DNA from: Citricoccus sp. K5
GTDB lineage: Bacteria > Actinomycetota > Actinomycetes > Actinomycetales > Micrococcaceae
Length of the DNA stretch: 64,000 bases
Direction: 5' to 3'
NCBI RefSeq assembly: GCF_902506195.1
Contig: NZ_LR732817.1
Location: 1,564,909-1,628,908, forward strand
This document shows positions 54,732 through 63,016 of this stretch, piece by piece (position 1 is the first letter of the stretch; each line of letters opens with the position of its first letter). The notes beneath the pieces are model-generated. The model made no database searches. It worked only from the letters and a program-made list of their open reading frames with translations, and was not told the DNA's origin. Position numbers and translations under genes: made by a program.

Positions 54732-57700
54732 CCCCTCCGGCTCCGTCCAGTTCCAGGTGCACCTGGCCGGAGCCGGCGAACCGACGGTCATGGGTCACCA
54801 TCACCGCCGTGCGGTCCGCCAGGGCGGCGCGCAGGTCCGCCACCAGGTCGGCAGCCTCGTCGGCACCCAGGTGGGCGGTCGGTTCGTCCAGTAGCACGAC
54901 GTCGGCCCGGGCCAGCAGCGCTCGGGCGACGGCCACCCGCTGACGCTGGCCACCGGAGAGGAAGTGCCCGGAGGGGCCGACCCTCGTGTCCAGGCCGTCC
55001 AGGCCGTCCGGGGCGGCGTCCAGCCAGTCCCCCAGGCCCACGAGCTCCAGGACAGAGATGAGCTCACCGTCCGAGGGACGGTCCTCCGGATCCCGGGCCA
55101 AGTTCAGGTTGGAGCGGAGCGTGGAGTCGAACAGGTAGGCGTCCTGCGGGCACCAGGCCACGGCGCTCAGGGCGGCGTCTGACGAGTCCACCGGGCCACC
55201 GGTGGACTCCAGGACGTACCGGCCCTGCCGTGGCCCGAGGAAGCCGAGCAGGACCGCCAACAGGGTCGACTTCCCGGAGCCCGAGGGCCCGGTGACGACC
55301 GCGAGCTGGCCACGGCGGACCGACAGGTCCAGGTCCCGGAAGACGTCCGTCGCCGTCCCGGGGTAGCGTACTGCGGCCGCCGAGAGCTCGATCCCGGTGA
55401 CGGAAACCAGGTCCGCACCTGCGTCTGCCTCAGGTTCGGTGGCGTTGTCCCGGGCAGAGTCCGGCGCGGGGTCCGAGGCGGAACCCGAGTCGTTCTCCGC
55501 GGTGAGCAGCGGCGCGGTCTTGGCCAGCTGCCGGGACAGGATCGCCGCCTCCTGGCAGGCTGTGCTGTACAGGCCCAGGGGCTCGGCCAGGGCCAGCAGC
55601 AGGAACACGACCATGGCGGTGACGGGTGCGGTCACGCCGTTCTGGACGCAGAGCACCAAGGTCTGCACCGCCGCCCAGCCGGAGAGCAGGGACGCGAGGG
55701 CCTGTCCGAAGCCGGTGGCCGCCGCATTGCGCCTCAGGGGACGGTCCGCGGCGCGGTCGGCGGCCCCGAACCGGTCCGCGGCGAGTGCCGCCGCGCCGTT
55801 GCCGGCCAGATCCGGGGTCGCCGCGAACAGGGCGGTGGTGCGCTGCAGCAGCCCGGTGCGGTGGTCCGTCAGGGCGCGGGTGGTCTGCCGGTCGGCCAGC
55901 CCCACCACGAGCGGCACCAGCACGAGGCCGGCCAGCCCGGCGACCACCGCCGGCCACCAGGCCGCCGGGGCCATCAGGGCCACGATGAGGACGGTGATCA
56001 GCCAACTGATGACGGCGGCCGGGACCGGGACGATCACGCGTGGCAAAGCATCGCGCAGCTCGTCCACGTCCGCCACCAGCACGGACAGTGCGCCACCGGA
56101 ACGGGTCAGCCGTCCCCACTGGGCCGCCTGCGAGCCGAGGGCGTCCCATAGCCGCAGCCGGATCCGATTCGCCCACGCGAGCACGGCGTCATGGGTGTCC
56201 AGGCGTTCGAGGTAGCGGAACAGGGCGCGTCCGATGCCGAAGAACCGCACCAGGACGATCACCGAGAGCAGGTAGAGCACGGGAGGCTGATAGGCCGCCT
56301 GCACGATCAGCCAGCCGGAGAGGGCGGACAGCAGCGCCGCGGCCAGCGTGGCCGCCGTGGCCCAGGCCACGCCGGCGATGAACGTCCGATCCGTCAGCGG
56401 CAAGAGCCGGAGCCAGCCGCGCCAGCGCCGCCAGCGCGGCCATCGTTTCGAGAGGCTGGTCCCGGTCCGCGGGTCGGCACCCGTCGCGCTCGGCGTCTCA
56501 ACTGCGGTCGGCGTCTCGGCCGCTGCGGCCGTGACGGCGGAGCCGTCGTGGTCCGGGACCGGCGTCCCGCTCGAGTATGTGACGTCCGGCTGCTGCGTCA
56601 GCTGCGGCTCCGGCGAGGCAGGGAGCCTCTGCGGAACGCCCTTCGGCGCCCCGATGACCCTGTCCGCGAGCGCCTGCAGGTCGCGGTCATGCGAGGCCAC
56701 CAGCAGGATGGCCTCCACGGCACGGCCACCCGGGAGGTGCCCGGAGCGCAGTGCGGCCAGGACGGCGCGGATCCGCTGGGCGTTCTCGGCATCGAGGTGG
56801 GCCGTCGGCTCGTCCAGCACGATCAGCCAGGCGGCGGAGTCCACGGGACCCGCCATCAGGCGGACCAGCACGCGGGCCAGGCCGAGCCGGCGTCGTTCCC
56901 CGGGGCTGAGCTCGTCGGGGTGGCGCGGTGCGAAGCCGTCGAGACCGCAGGCGGCGAGCGCGTCGGCCACCAGGAGGCCGTCCCGGCCGGGAGCGCCGTC
57001 CGGGCCCGCGGACGCCACTGCGTACAGCGCCAGCTCGGCGCCGACCGTCGGCTCGCTGAACGCGGGGTGCTGGCCGAGCCAGACCACGCGCCGGCCGGCC
57101 AGCCCAGCGGCCGTGCCGGTGAACTCGGCCTCGCCGCACCGCAGCACCCCGGTGAGGGCGGACAGGACCGTCGTCTTGCCCGTCCCGCTGGGACCGCCGA
57201 GGACGGTCAGTTCGCCGGGGGCGAGGTCCAGGTCCAGGTGCCCGACGACGGCCGGGAACGTCCCGCCGTCGGGGTCCCGGTAGGCGATGCCCAGACCTCG
57301 GAGGACCAGCCGGTCCTCCCGCGCGTGGGCAGACGGGTGTGTACCCGGGCCCGCATCCTGGCCGGTGGCTGCTTGGGCGACCGGTGCCACGGCTGGCTCT
57401 CCATCCGCCGCCACGTCCGTGCCGAGGACGTCCGAGAGCGAGGCCGGGACGGGACGGTCCAGGCCGGCGCGGGCGCGGCGCAGGGCCTCCACCCCGTCCT
57501 CGGAGGCGTGGTGGGCGGAGCCGATGTCCCGAAACGGCAGGTAGACCTCGGGGGCGAGGGTGAGCACGAGCAGCCCGGTGTAGAGGTCGAGCTCCCCGTA
57601 GACCAGCCGCACGCCGATGAAGACGGCGACCACGGCCACGGACAGGGTGCTGATCAGCTCGAGGGCGAAGCCGGACATGAAGGCCGTCTTCAGGGTGGTC

Positions 57701-58476
57701 ATGGTGGTGGCCCGGTAGCGGTCCGAGACCCCCGCCAGCGCCTGACGCTGCGTGCCCGCCCTCCGCAGGCCGACCAGGACGGGTAGCCCCCGGGCCAGTT
57801 CCAGCACGTGGTGCGAGAGTCGGTCCAGTCCCTCGGCGGCCTGCTGGACTCGATCCTCGGTGTACTGCCCGATCAGGACCATGAACACGGGGATGAGTGG
57901 GATCGTCAACACCAGCACCAGGGCGGAGACCCAGTCGTGGGTGAGGATCCACACCCCGAGCATGAGCGGCATGACCGCGGCGGTCAGCAGGGCGGGCAGG
58001 TACTGGGTGAAGTACTTGTCGAGCCCGTCCAGGCCGGAGGAGGCGAGCACGGAGTCCTCCCCCGCCCGGTCCGCACCGGCCCCGGCAGAGGCCAGGCGGT
58101 GGGCGACCATCCGGTGGCGCAGCTCCTCCTTGGCGCCCAGGGCTGCGCGCCGGGAGAACACCTGCTGTCCCCAGGTGGCGGCGGCCCGGGCGAGGACACC
58201 GGCCAGGCCGAGGGCCACGACCTGGGCGAGGGTGGTTCCGGCCGCGTCCGAGAGCAGCCCGTGGGCGAGCGGATCGTAGGACGCCGGGTCCGGTGCGAAG
58301 AGCAGGCCGAGGAGATCGCTGCTCTCTGGAGCCGGGAGGCGCTCGGCCAGCCAGGTGATGCCCCGGGCCAGGGCGGTGGCGAGCAGGATCCAGCCGGCGG
58401 CCTTGACCCCGGCGAGCAGAGCCAGCAGGGCCAGGGCGGCCCGGCCGGAACGGGAGGTGGGCAGTTCGGGTCTCAC
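54718..58476 (-). CDS. cydDC: CydD-CydC fusion: thiol reductant ABC exporter
   Basis: A single 1252-aa polypeptide carrying both halves of the heterodimeric exporter needed to assemble cytochrome bd. Half one has six membrane helices and an ATPase with GPSGTGKTT, the degenerate signature LSPGERRR and Walker [13 protein letters not shown]. Half two starts near residue 700 with further helices, then [25 protein letters not shown] and [12 protein letters not shown]. In many bacteria these are separate genes. GTG 58476 overlaps the cydB stop by GTGA. Confidence 0.94.
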   Translation of the reverse strand: MRPELPTSRSGRAALALLALLAGVKAAGWILLATALARGITWLAERLPAPESSDLLGLLFAPDPASYDPLAHGLLSDAAGTTLAQVVALGLAGVLARAAATWGQQVFSRRAALGAKEELRHRMVAHRLASAGAGADRAGEDSVLASSGLDGLDKYFTQYLPALLTAAVMPLMLGVWILTHDWVSALVLVLTIPLIPVFMVLIGQYTEDRVQQAAEGLDRLSHHVLELARGLPVLVGLRRAGTQRQALAGVSDRYRATTMTTLKTAFMSGFALELISTLSVAVVAVFIGVRLVYGELDLYTGLLVLTLAPEVYLPFRDIGSAHHASEDGVEALRRARAGLDRPVPASLSDVLGTDVAADGEPAVAPVAQAATGQDAGPGTHPSAHAREDRLVLRGLGIAYRDPDGGTFPAVVGHLDLDLAPGELTVLGGPSGTGKTTVLSALTGVLRCGEAEFTGTAAGLAGRRVVWLGQHPAFSEPTVGAELALYAVASAGPDGAPGRDGLLVADALAACGLDGFAPRHPDELSPGERRRLGLARVLVRLMAGPVDSAAWLIVLDEPTAHLDAENAQRIRAVLAALRSGHLPGGRAVEAILLVASHDRDLQALADRVIGAPKGVPQRLPASPEPQLTQQPDVTYSSGTPVPDHDGSAVTAAAAETPTAVETPSATGADPRTGTSLSKRWPRWRRWRGWLRLLPLTDRTFIAGVAWATAATLAAALLSALSGWLIVQAAYQPPVLYLLSVIVLVRFFGIGRALFRYLERLDTHDAVLAWANRIRLRLWDALGSQAAQWGRLTRSGGALSVLVADVDELRDALPRVIVPVPAAVISWLITVLIVALMAPAAWWPAVVAGLAGLVLVPLVVGLADRQTTRALTDHRTGLLQRTTALFAATPDLAGNGAAALAADRFGAADRAADRPLRRNAAATGFGQALASLLSGWAAVQTLVLCVQNGVTAPVTAMVVFLLLALAEPLGLYSTACQEAAILSRQLAKTAPLLTAENDSGSASDPAPDSARDNATEPEADAGADLVSVTGIELSAAAVRYPGTATDVFRDLDLSVRRGQLAVVTGPSGSGKSTLLAVLLGFLGPRQGRYVLESTGGPVDSSDAALSAVAWCPQDAYLFDSTLRSNLNLARDPEDRPSDGELISVLELVGLGDWLDAAPDGLDGLDTRVGPSGHFLSGGQRQRVAVARALLARADVVLLDEPTAHLGADEAADLVADLRAALADRTAVMVTHDRRFAGSGQVHLELDGAGGVSPR

Positions 58477-59501
58477 ACCGGTGTCACCACGTGTGACTCC
58501 GGGATGTGCGTCTCATGCAACCGCTTCCGGAAGACCCAGTACACGAAGGCCGAGTAGGCCAGGATGATCGGCACCATGATCACGGCGACCCAGGCCATGA
58601 AGTTCAGCGTGTACTCCGAGGAGGAGGCATTCATGGCCGTCAAGTTGAAGGCCGGATCGATGGTGGAGGGCAGCACCACGGGGAACACCGCCAGGAAGAT
58701 GCCGGCGGCGCCGGCCAGCAGGGAGGCCCCCAGGGCGATGAAGGTCCAGCCCTCGCGGCGGAGCTGGGCCGCCATCAGCGCTCCCAGGGCGGCTGCGAGG
58801 GCCACGGCCAACAGGATCCACGGGACAAGGCTGGCCTGGCGTGAGACCACCACGACGCCCCACGCGCCCATGGGCAGCAGGTAGAGGGCCAGCCAGCGGG
58901 TGAGGTGGCGGTGCGCCGCCTCCCGCGGGGCGCCGTCGGTCTTCAGGCCGAGGTAGGCCCAGCCCATGGCCAGCGAGAACCCGACGACGGCCAGGCCGCC
59001 GAGCACGCCCTCCCAGGACAGCCAGGCGAACGGACCGCCCACGCGGTCGCCGTTGGCGTTCAGCGGCAGGCCCGTGGTGGACACGGCCAGCATCAGGCCG
59101 ATGCTGAAGGCGGCCACGGCAGAGCCACCGGCCATGCACCAGTCCCAGCGGTCCCGGGTCCGGGCGGTCAGGGCCTTGCCCCGGTACTCGATGGAGACGG
59201 CCCGGAGGATCAGGGCCAGCAGGGTGATCGTCAACGGGATGTAGAGGCCGGCGAACAGAGCCGCGTACCAGAGCGGGAAGGCGGCGAACATGGCCCCCGC
59301 AGCGGTGACCAGCCAGACCTCGTTGCCGTCCCAGACGGGGCCGATGGTGTTGAGGATGACCCGGCGCTGGCTCTCATTGCGGGCCCAGCCCCTCATCAGC
59401 ATGCCGACGCCGAGGTCGAAGCCGTCGAGGAAGAGGTAGCCCACCCAGAGCACGGCCACCAGGACGAACCAGAAGGTGGGAAGGAACTCGATCGATTCCA
59501 T
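58473..59501 (-). CDS. cydB: Cytochrome bd ubiquinol/menaquinol oxidase subunit II
   Basis: A 342-aa membrane subunit with about eight or nine helices. The signatures FLPTFWFVLVAVLWVGYLFLDGFDLG at the N-terminus and GPVWDGNEVWLVTAAGAMFAAFPLWYA are diagnostic. It follows cydA by 88 nt and is coupled to cydDC. Together with CydA it reduces oxygen with high affinity without pumping protons. Confidence 0.97.
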   Translation of the reverse strand: MESIEFLPTFWFVLVAVLWVGYLFLDGFDLGVGMLMRGWARNESQRRVILNTIGPVWDGNEVWLVTAAGAMFAAFPLWYAALFAGLYIPLTITLLALILRAVSIEYRGKALTARTRDRWDWCMAGGSAVAAFSIGLMLAVSTTGLPLNANGDRVGGPFAWLSWEGVLGGLAVVGFSLAMGWAYLGLKTDGAPREAAHRHLTRWLALYLLPMGAWGVVVVSRQASLVPWILLAVALAAALGALMAAQLRREGWTFIALGASLLAGAAGIFLAVFPVVLPSTIDPAFNLTAMNASSSEYTLNFMAWVAVIMVPIILAYSAFVYWVFRKRLHETHIPESHVVTPV

Positions 59502-59589
59502 GACGGTCTACCTCTCGGGGGTCTCGGGAGCCTCGGGCGTCCGGGTGGACTGGGCGGTGGGAGCGGCCTCGGTGACCGCAGTGACCGGG

Positions 59590-61185
59590 TCAGTACGCGA
59601 AGGCCAGGACATCGGAGTCAACGGTGCCGTCCTTCCCCGCGCCACCGGCGTCGTCATCGTGCTCGTCCTGGGTGAGTTCGGGCATGCCGGCCGGCACCCC
59701 TCCCTTGACGTAGCGGGTGAGCAGGACGACCTCCACGACCAGGAGCACCGCGTAGATGGTGGTGAGGAGGATGAGCGAGAACAACAGCTCGCCCGCGCCC
59801 ACCCCCGGGGACACGGCCGCGGCCGTGTACATCCAGACCTGGTCGATTCCGGTGGGATCGGGGTTCGGGGCCACGACGAACGGCTGCCGTCCCATCTCGG
59901 TGAAGATCCATCCGGCCGCATTGGCGCCGAACGGCGCCAGGATGCCGGCCACGGCCAACCGCATCAGCGGCTTGGACGCCGGCACGGTGCCCTTCCGCGT
60001 CAGCCAGAGCGCGATCGCCGCCGCCAGGGCCGCGAGACCACCGAAGGTGATCATGATGCGGAAGCCCCAGTAGGTGACCTCCATGACCGGCAGGTAGTCG
60101 ATCTCCTGGCCGGCGCGCTCGCCGTACATCGGATCGTCCGGCAGATGGGTGCCGTAGTCCTCCTGGTACTGCGGGATCAGGGTGTTCACACCGGCCACGT
60201 CGGTGGTGAAGTTGTTGTGGGCCAGGAAGGACAGCAGCCCGGGGATCTCGAAGACGCCCACGACATCGTCGCAGTCGGTGGCTCCGTCGCTGCGCAGGTC
60301 CGCCACCGAGAGCACGGAGAACGCCGTCCCGTCATGGCAGGCCGCCTCGGCGGCCGCCATCTTCAGCGGTTGCTGCTGGATCATCAGCTGTGCCTGGGCA
60401 TGGCCGCTGAAGGCGGTGCCCAGGAAGGCCACGAGCGCGATCCAGGCTCCCCACCGCAAGGAGGAGTACCAGACCCGGTAGTCCGTTTCGTCCCGTCCCT
60501 TGGAGCCGGTGGTACCCACCACCACGGTCCCGTCCGCGGCCACGGTGTCGATGCCGTCCCGGCGCCGCTTCCACAGGTGGAACCACGCGATGCCGAGCAG
60601 GAAACCGCCGGCCACGGAGAGGGCACCGGCCAGGGTGTGCGGGAAGTGCACCAGCAGGGTGCTGTTGGTCAGCACGGCCCAGATGTCATTCATCACGGGA
60701 CGGCCGTCCACCATCTCGACCCCGACCGGGTGCTGCATCCACGCATTGGCGGCCAGGATGAAATAGGCGGAGAACACGGTGCCGATGACGGCGCACCAGA
60801 TCGAGGCGAGGTGCACCCGCTTCGGCAAGCGCTGCCAGCCGAAGATCCAGAGACCGAGGAACACGGACTCCAGGAAGAACGCCATGAGCGCCTCCAGCGC
60901 CAACGGAGCCCCGAACACGTCCCCCACGAAGCGGGAGTACTCGGACCAGGCCATCCCGAACTGGAACTCCTGCACCAGTCCGGTGGCCACGCCCATGATG
61001 AAGTTGATGAGGAAGAGCTTCCCCCAGAACTTCGTCATCCGCAGGTAGTGCTCCCGGCCGGTGCGGTGCCACATGGTCTGCAGGGTGGCCACCACCAGGC
61101 CCAGCCCGATGGTCAGCGGGACCATCATGAAGTGATACACGGTGGTGATGCCGAACTGCCACCGGGCAATGTCCAGGGGATCCAT
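59590..61185 (-). CDS. cydA: Cytochrome bd oxidase subunit I
   Basis: The haem-bearing catalytic subunit, 531 aa. The N-terminal WQFGITTVYHFMMVPLTIG carries the haem-ligand His. The conserved Glu pair is in LEALMAFFLESVFLG, and the second haem His is in the VHFPHTLAGA region. The quinol (Q) loop is short, as in other actinobacteria. ATG 61185 has a GAGGGAAGG ribosome binding site. Upstream lies a TAGAAG -10-like element inside the first BlaI-type dyad, so repression is likely. Confidence 0.97.
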   Translation of the reverse strand: MDPLDIARWQFGITTVYHFMMVPLTIGLGLVVATLQTMWHRTGREHYLRMTKFWGKLFLINFIMGVATGLVQEFQFGMAWSEYSRFVGDVFGAPLALEALMAFFLESVFLGLWIFGWQRLPKRVHLASIWCAVIGTVFSAYFILAANAWMQHPVGVEMVDGRPVMNDIWAVLTNSTLLVHFPHTLAGALSVAGGFLLGIAWFHLWKRRRDGIDTVAADGTVVVGTTGSKGRDETDYRVWYSSLRWGAWIALVAFLGTAFSGHAQAQLMIQQQPLKMAAAEAACHDGTAFSVLSVADLRSDGATDCDDVVGVFEIPGLLSFLAHNNFTTDVAGVNTLIPQYQEDYGTHLPDDPMYGERAGQEIDYLPVMEVTYWGFRIMITFGGLAALAAAIALWLTRKGTVPASKPLMRLAVAGILAPFGANAAGWIFTEMGRQPFVVAPNPDPTGIDQVWMYTAAAVSPGVGAGELLFSLILLTTIYAVLLVVEVVLLTRYVKGGVPAGMPELTQDEHDDDAGGAGKDGTVDSDVLAFAY

Positions 61186-61276
61186 GGGTACACCCTTCCC
61201 TCGGTGCAGCGTGGGGTCCGCACCGGTCCGGACCGAACGCCGTCTCGTGTGGGCGAGGCGGGCGTCCGGCACTCGA

Positions 61277-61282
61277 CTTCTA
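61277..61282 (-). promoter_or_regulatory. Putative -10 element of the cyd operon
   Basis: TAGAAG on the minus strand, overlapping the right half-site (read on that strand) of the dyad at 61278-61294. It would give cydA a leader of about 85 nt. Confidence 0.45.
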
Positions 61283-61294
61283 CAGCTTGTAGAA
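61278..61294. promoter_or_regulatory. Operator-like dyad 1 (cyd side)
   Basis: TTCTACAGCTTGTAGAA: perfect 7-bp arms around GCT. The inner TACA/TGTA half-sites are those of BlaI/MecI/CopY operators. It covers the putative cydA -10 and lies 60 nt from the start of the BlaI-type gene. Confidence 0.75.
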
Positions 61295-61311
61295 ACCAGG
61301 ATAGCGCCAAG

Positions 61312-61328
61312 TTCTACGTCCTGTAGAA
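61312..61328. promoter_or_regulatory. Operator-like dyad 2 (blaI side)
   Basis: TTCTACGTCCTGTAGAA: the same 17-bp format with 6 of 7 arm positions paired. Its centre is 34 bp from that of dyad 1, about three helical turns. It covers the TAGAAT -10 of the BlaI-type gene, as expected for autoregulation. Confidence 0.75.
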
Positions 61329-61329
61329 T
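61324..61329 (+). promoter_or_regulatory. Putative -10 element of the BlaI-type gene (TAGAAT)
   Basis: TAGAAT lies 24 nt before GTG 61354, inside the right arm of dyad 2. Confidence 0.5.
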
Positions 61330-61353
61330 AAAGTCGAGTCCGGAAGGACACCT

Positions 61354-61725
61354 GTGGTGGAGATCATTGCTTTGAGGGAGGCGCCCGTGGCACTGGGAGA
61401 TTTGGAACGGTCCGTGATGGACCTGCTGTGGGACCGGCCGGGAGCCCATACGGCCAATGACGTGCGTGATGCCCTGGCGGGAGACCTCGCCGTCACGACC
61501 GTGCTCACCGTGCTGTCACGCCTGGAGAAGAAGGGCCTGGTCCACCGCGACGGCGGACGCCGGCCCCATCGCTATGCCGCCGCCTCGTCCCGTGAGGACC
61601 ACACCGTCGGCCTGCTCAACGAGGTACTCGGCTCCGTGCCGGACCGCGAGGCCGTCCTGGCCCGCTTCATCGGCGAGATCGGCCCCGATGAGGCCGCTGC
61701 CGTACGTCGTCTGCTGGAATCCTGA
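61354..61725 (+). CDS. blaI: BlaI/MecI/CopY-family transcriptional repressor
   Basis: A 123-aa winged-helix repressor. The pattern LGDLERSVMDLLWDRPGAHTANDV, then TTVLTVLSRLEKKGLVHR and a GRRPHRYAA wing, is characteristic of the family. The C-terminal dimerisation region follows. The start is GTG 61354, with AAGGA upstream; GTG 61357 is also possible. It is divergent from cydABDC and followed by an M56 peptidase, the classic partner that inactivates such repressors. The two dyads upstream are its likely binding sites. Confidence 0.93.
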   Translation: MVEIIALREAPVALGDLERSVMDLLWDRPGAHTANDVRDALAGDLAVTTVLTVLSRLEKKGLVHRDGGRRPHRYAAASSREDHTVGLLNEVLGSVPDREAVLARFIGEIGPDEAAAVRRLLES

Positions 61726-61751
61726 TCCGGCCCACGATCCCGACCCGTGAT

Positions 61752-61819
61752 CCCGGCTTTGAGTCGGCTCGGGGTGGGTCTGACGCCGAGACGCCCACCC
61801 CGAGTCGGCTGAAAGCGGG
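61752..61819. terminator. Long imperfect hairpin between the BlaI-type and M56 genes
   Basis: Arms at 61752-61778 and 61794-61819 pair almost throughout, with an 11-bp perfect inner stem and a 15-nt loop. It follows the repressor gene and precedes a promoter-like hexamer of the peptidase gene, so it probably terminates most of the repressor transcripts. Confidence 0.65.
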
Positions 61820-61832
61820 AGGCCCCGCCCTC

Positions 61833-61838
61833 TAGACT
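61833..61838 (+). promoter_or_regulatory. -10-like hexamer of the M56 peptidase gene (leaderless arrangement)
   Basis: TAGACT ends 7 nt before GTG 61846. It is identical to the hexamer upstream of the sensor kinase gene. There is no ribosome binding site. Confidence 0.5.
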
Positions 61839-61845
61839 CTCCCTC

Positions 61846-62826
61846 GTGTCCGTCATGCTGCTCGCCGCGCTGGCCGTGATCCTGGCCTGGCCGGTCCCGG
61901 TCCTGCTCGGCCGCGCGCGCTGGGTCCGCCGGGCTCCCGCCGCCGCCATGGCGCTCTGGCAGTCCGTCGCCCTCGCCGGCGGCCTCTCCCTGATCGGCTT
62001 CCCCCTCCTGTGGGGGCTCACCCCCTTCGGGGACACCGTGGTCGAGGCGGCCCCCGCCTTCGTCCGGGCCCTCGTGGAGGGTTCCTGGATCCCCCTGCTC
62101 GAGCATGACCCGTGGCTGCCTACGCGCATCGCCGCCGCCACCCTGGCCCTGCTGCTCTTCGCCCACCTCGTGCTCACCCTGGCCGTCACCGCAGTGAAGA
62201 CCGTGGCCAACCGGCGCCGTCACCGCCAGATGGTCGAACTCCTGGCAGCACCTCCGTCCGAACGCAGTCGACTGGCGGAGGACATCGCCGGGACTCCCAC
62301 GCGGGTGCTGCCCCACGATGTCCCGCTGGCCTACTGCCTTCCCGGCCTGACCGGTTCCCTGACCGTCCTGTCCCGCGGCCTGCTGGACCAATTGTCCGAA
62401 CCGGAGGTGGCCGCCGTCGTGGCTCACGAGCGAGCCCACCTGCGCCAACGGCACGACCTGCTCCGGCTGGCCTTCGAGGCCTGGCATCGGGCGGTGGCCT
62501 GGTTGCCCACCACGGCGATGGCCCAACGGGCTGTGGCCGGACTCACCGAGATGATGGCGGACGACGCCGCGCTGGCCGTCCACGACCGCCGAGACCTGGT
62601 GCGGGCCATCGTGCTCACCGGTGAAGCCGGGTCACCGACGGCACCGGCGTCCCCGGCCCCGCGACCACCACGGGCGGAGAACGTCCAGAGGGACGAATCC
62701 GTCCCCCTGACCCTGCGCCTGTACCGCCTGCTGTCCCCCGCCGACCCCCTGCCGGTGGCGGTGCGCCTCCTGGTCGTCGTGGCGGCGTTGTGCCTGGCCG
62801 CCTTCCCGCTGGTGCTGTTGCTGTAG
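61846..62826 (+). CDS. M56-family (BlaR1-like) membrane metallopeptidase
   Basis: A 326-aa integral membrane protease. Membrane helices lie near residues 3-20, 30-55, 85-115 and at the C-terminus (about 300-326). The zinc motif HERAH is in VVAHERAHLRQRHD, with a probable third ligand Glu in LTEMMADDAAL. Unlike BlaR1 it has no C-terminal penicillin-binding sensor domain, so its signal is not a beta-lactam bound outside the cell. It should cleave or release the adjacent repressor (inference from BlaR1/BlaI). ATG 61855 is the alternative start. Confidence 0.9.
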   Translation: MSVMLLAALAVILAWPVPVLLGRARWVRRAPAAAMALWQSVALAGGLSLIGFPLLWGLTPFGDTVVEAAPAFVRALVEGSWIPLLEHDPWLPTRIAAATLALLLFAHLVLTLAVTAVKTVANRRRHRQMVELLAAPPSERSRLAEDIAGTPTRVLPHDVPLAYCLPGLTGSLTVLSRGLLDQLSEPEVAAVVAHERAHLRQRHDLLRLAFEAWHRAVAWLPTTAMAQRAVAGLTEMMADDAALAVHDRRDLVRAIVLTGEAGSPTAPASPAPRPPRAENVQRDESVPLTLRLYRLLSPADPLPVAVRLLVVVAALCLAAFPLVLLL

Positions 62827-62934
62827 ACACTGCTGTAGCCATGGTCACCGTCCCTGGGCAGCCACCCTGCGCTTCCGGGGCGTCATTCAGCAGCCTCCCA
62901 GCCGACTCCCGGCTTTCCATCGGTCGGGGTTCGC

Positions 62935-62940
62935 TAGGCT
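62935..62940 (+). promoter_or_regulatory. Possible -10 element of oleA
   Basis: TAGGCT (TANNNT form) lies about 77 nt before the oleA GTG in the 190-nt spacer after the M56 gene. No -35 is recognisable. Confidence 0.25.
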
Positions 62941-63016
62941 GGTGCTTCGGTGGCGTCGACCGCCACCTCCCCACCACCCAACCCCTTTGACCCCCACGAA
63001 CGGACCAGGCCCCATA

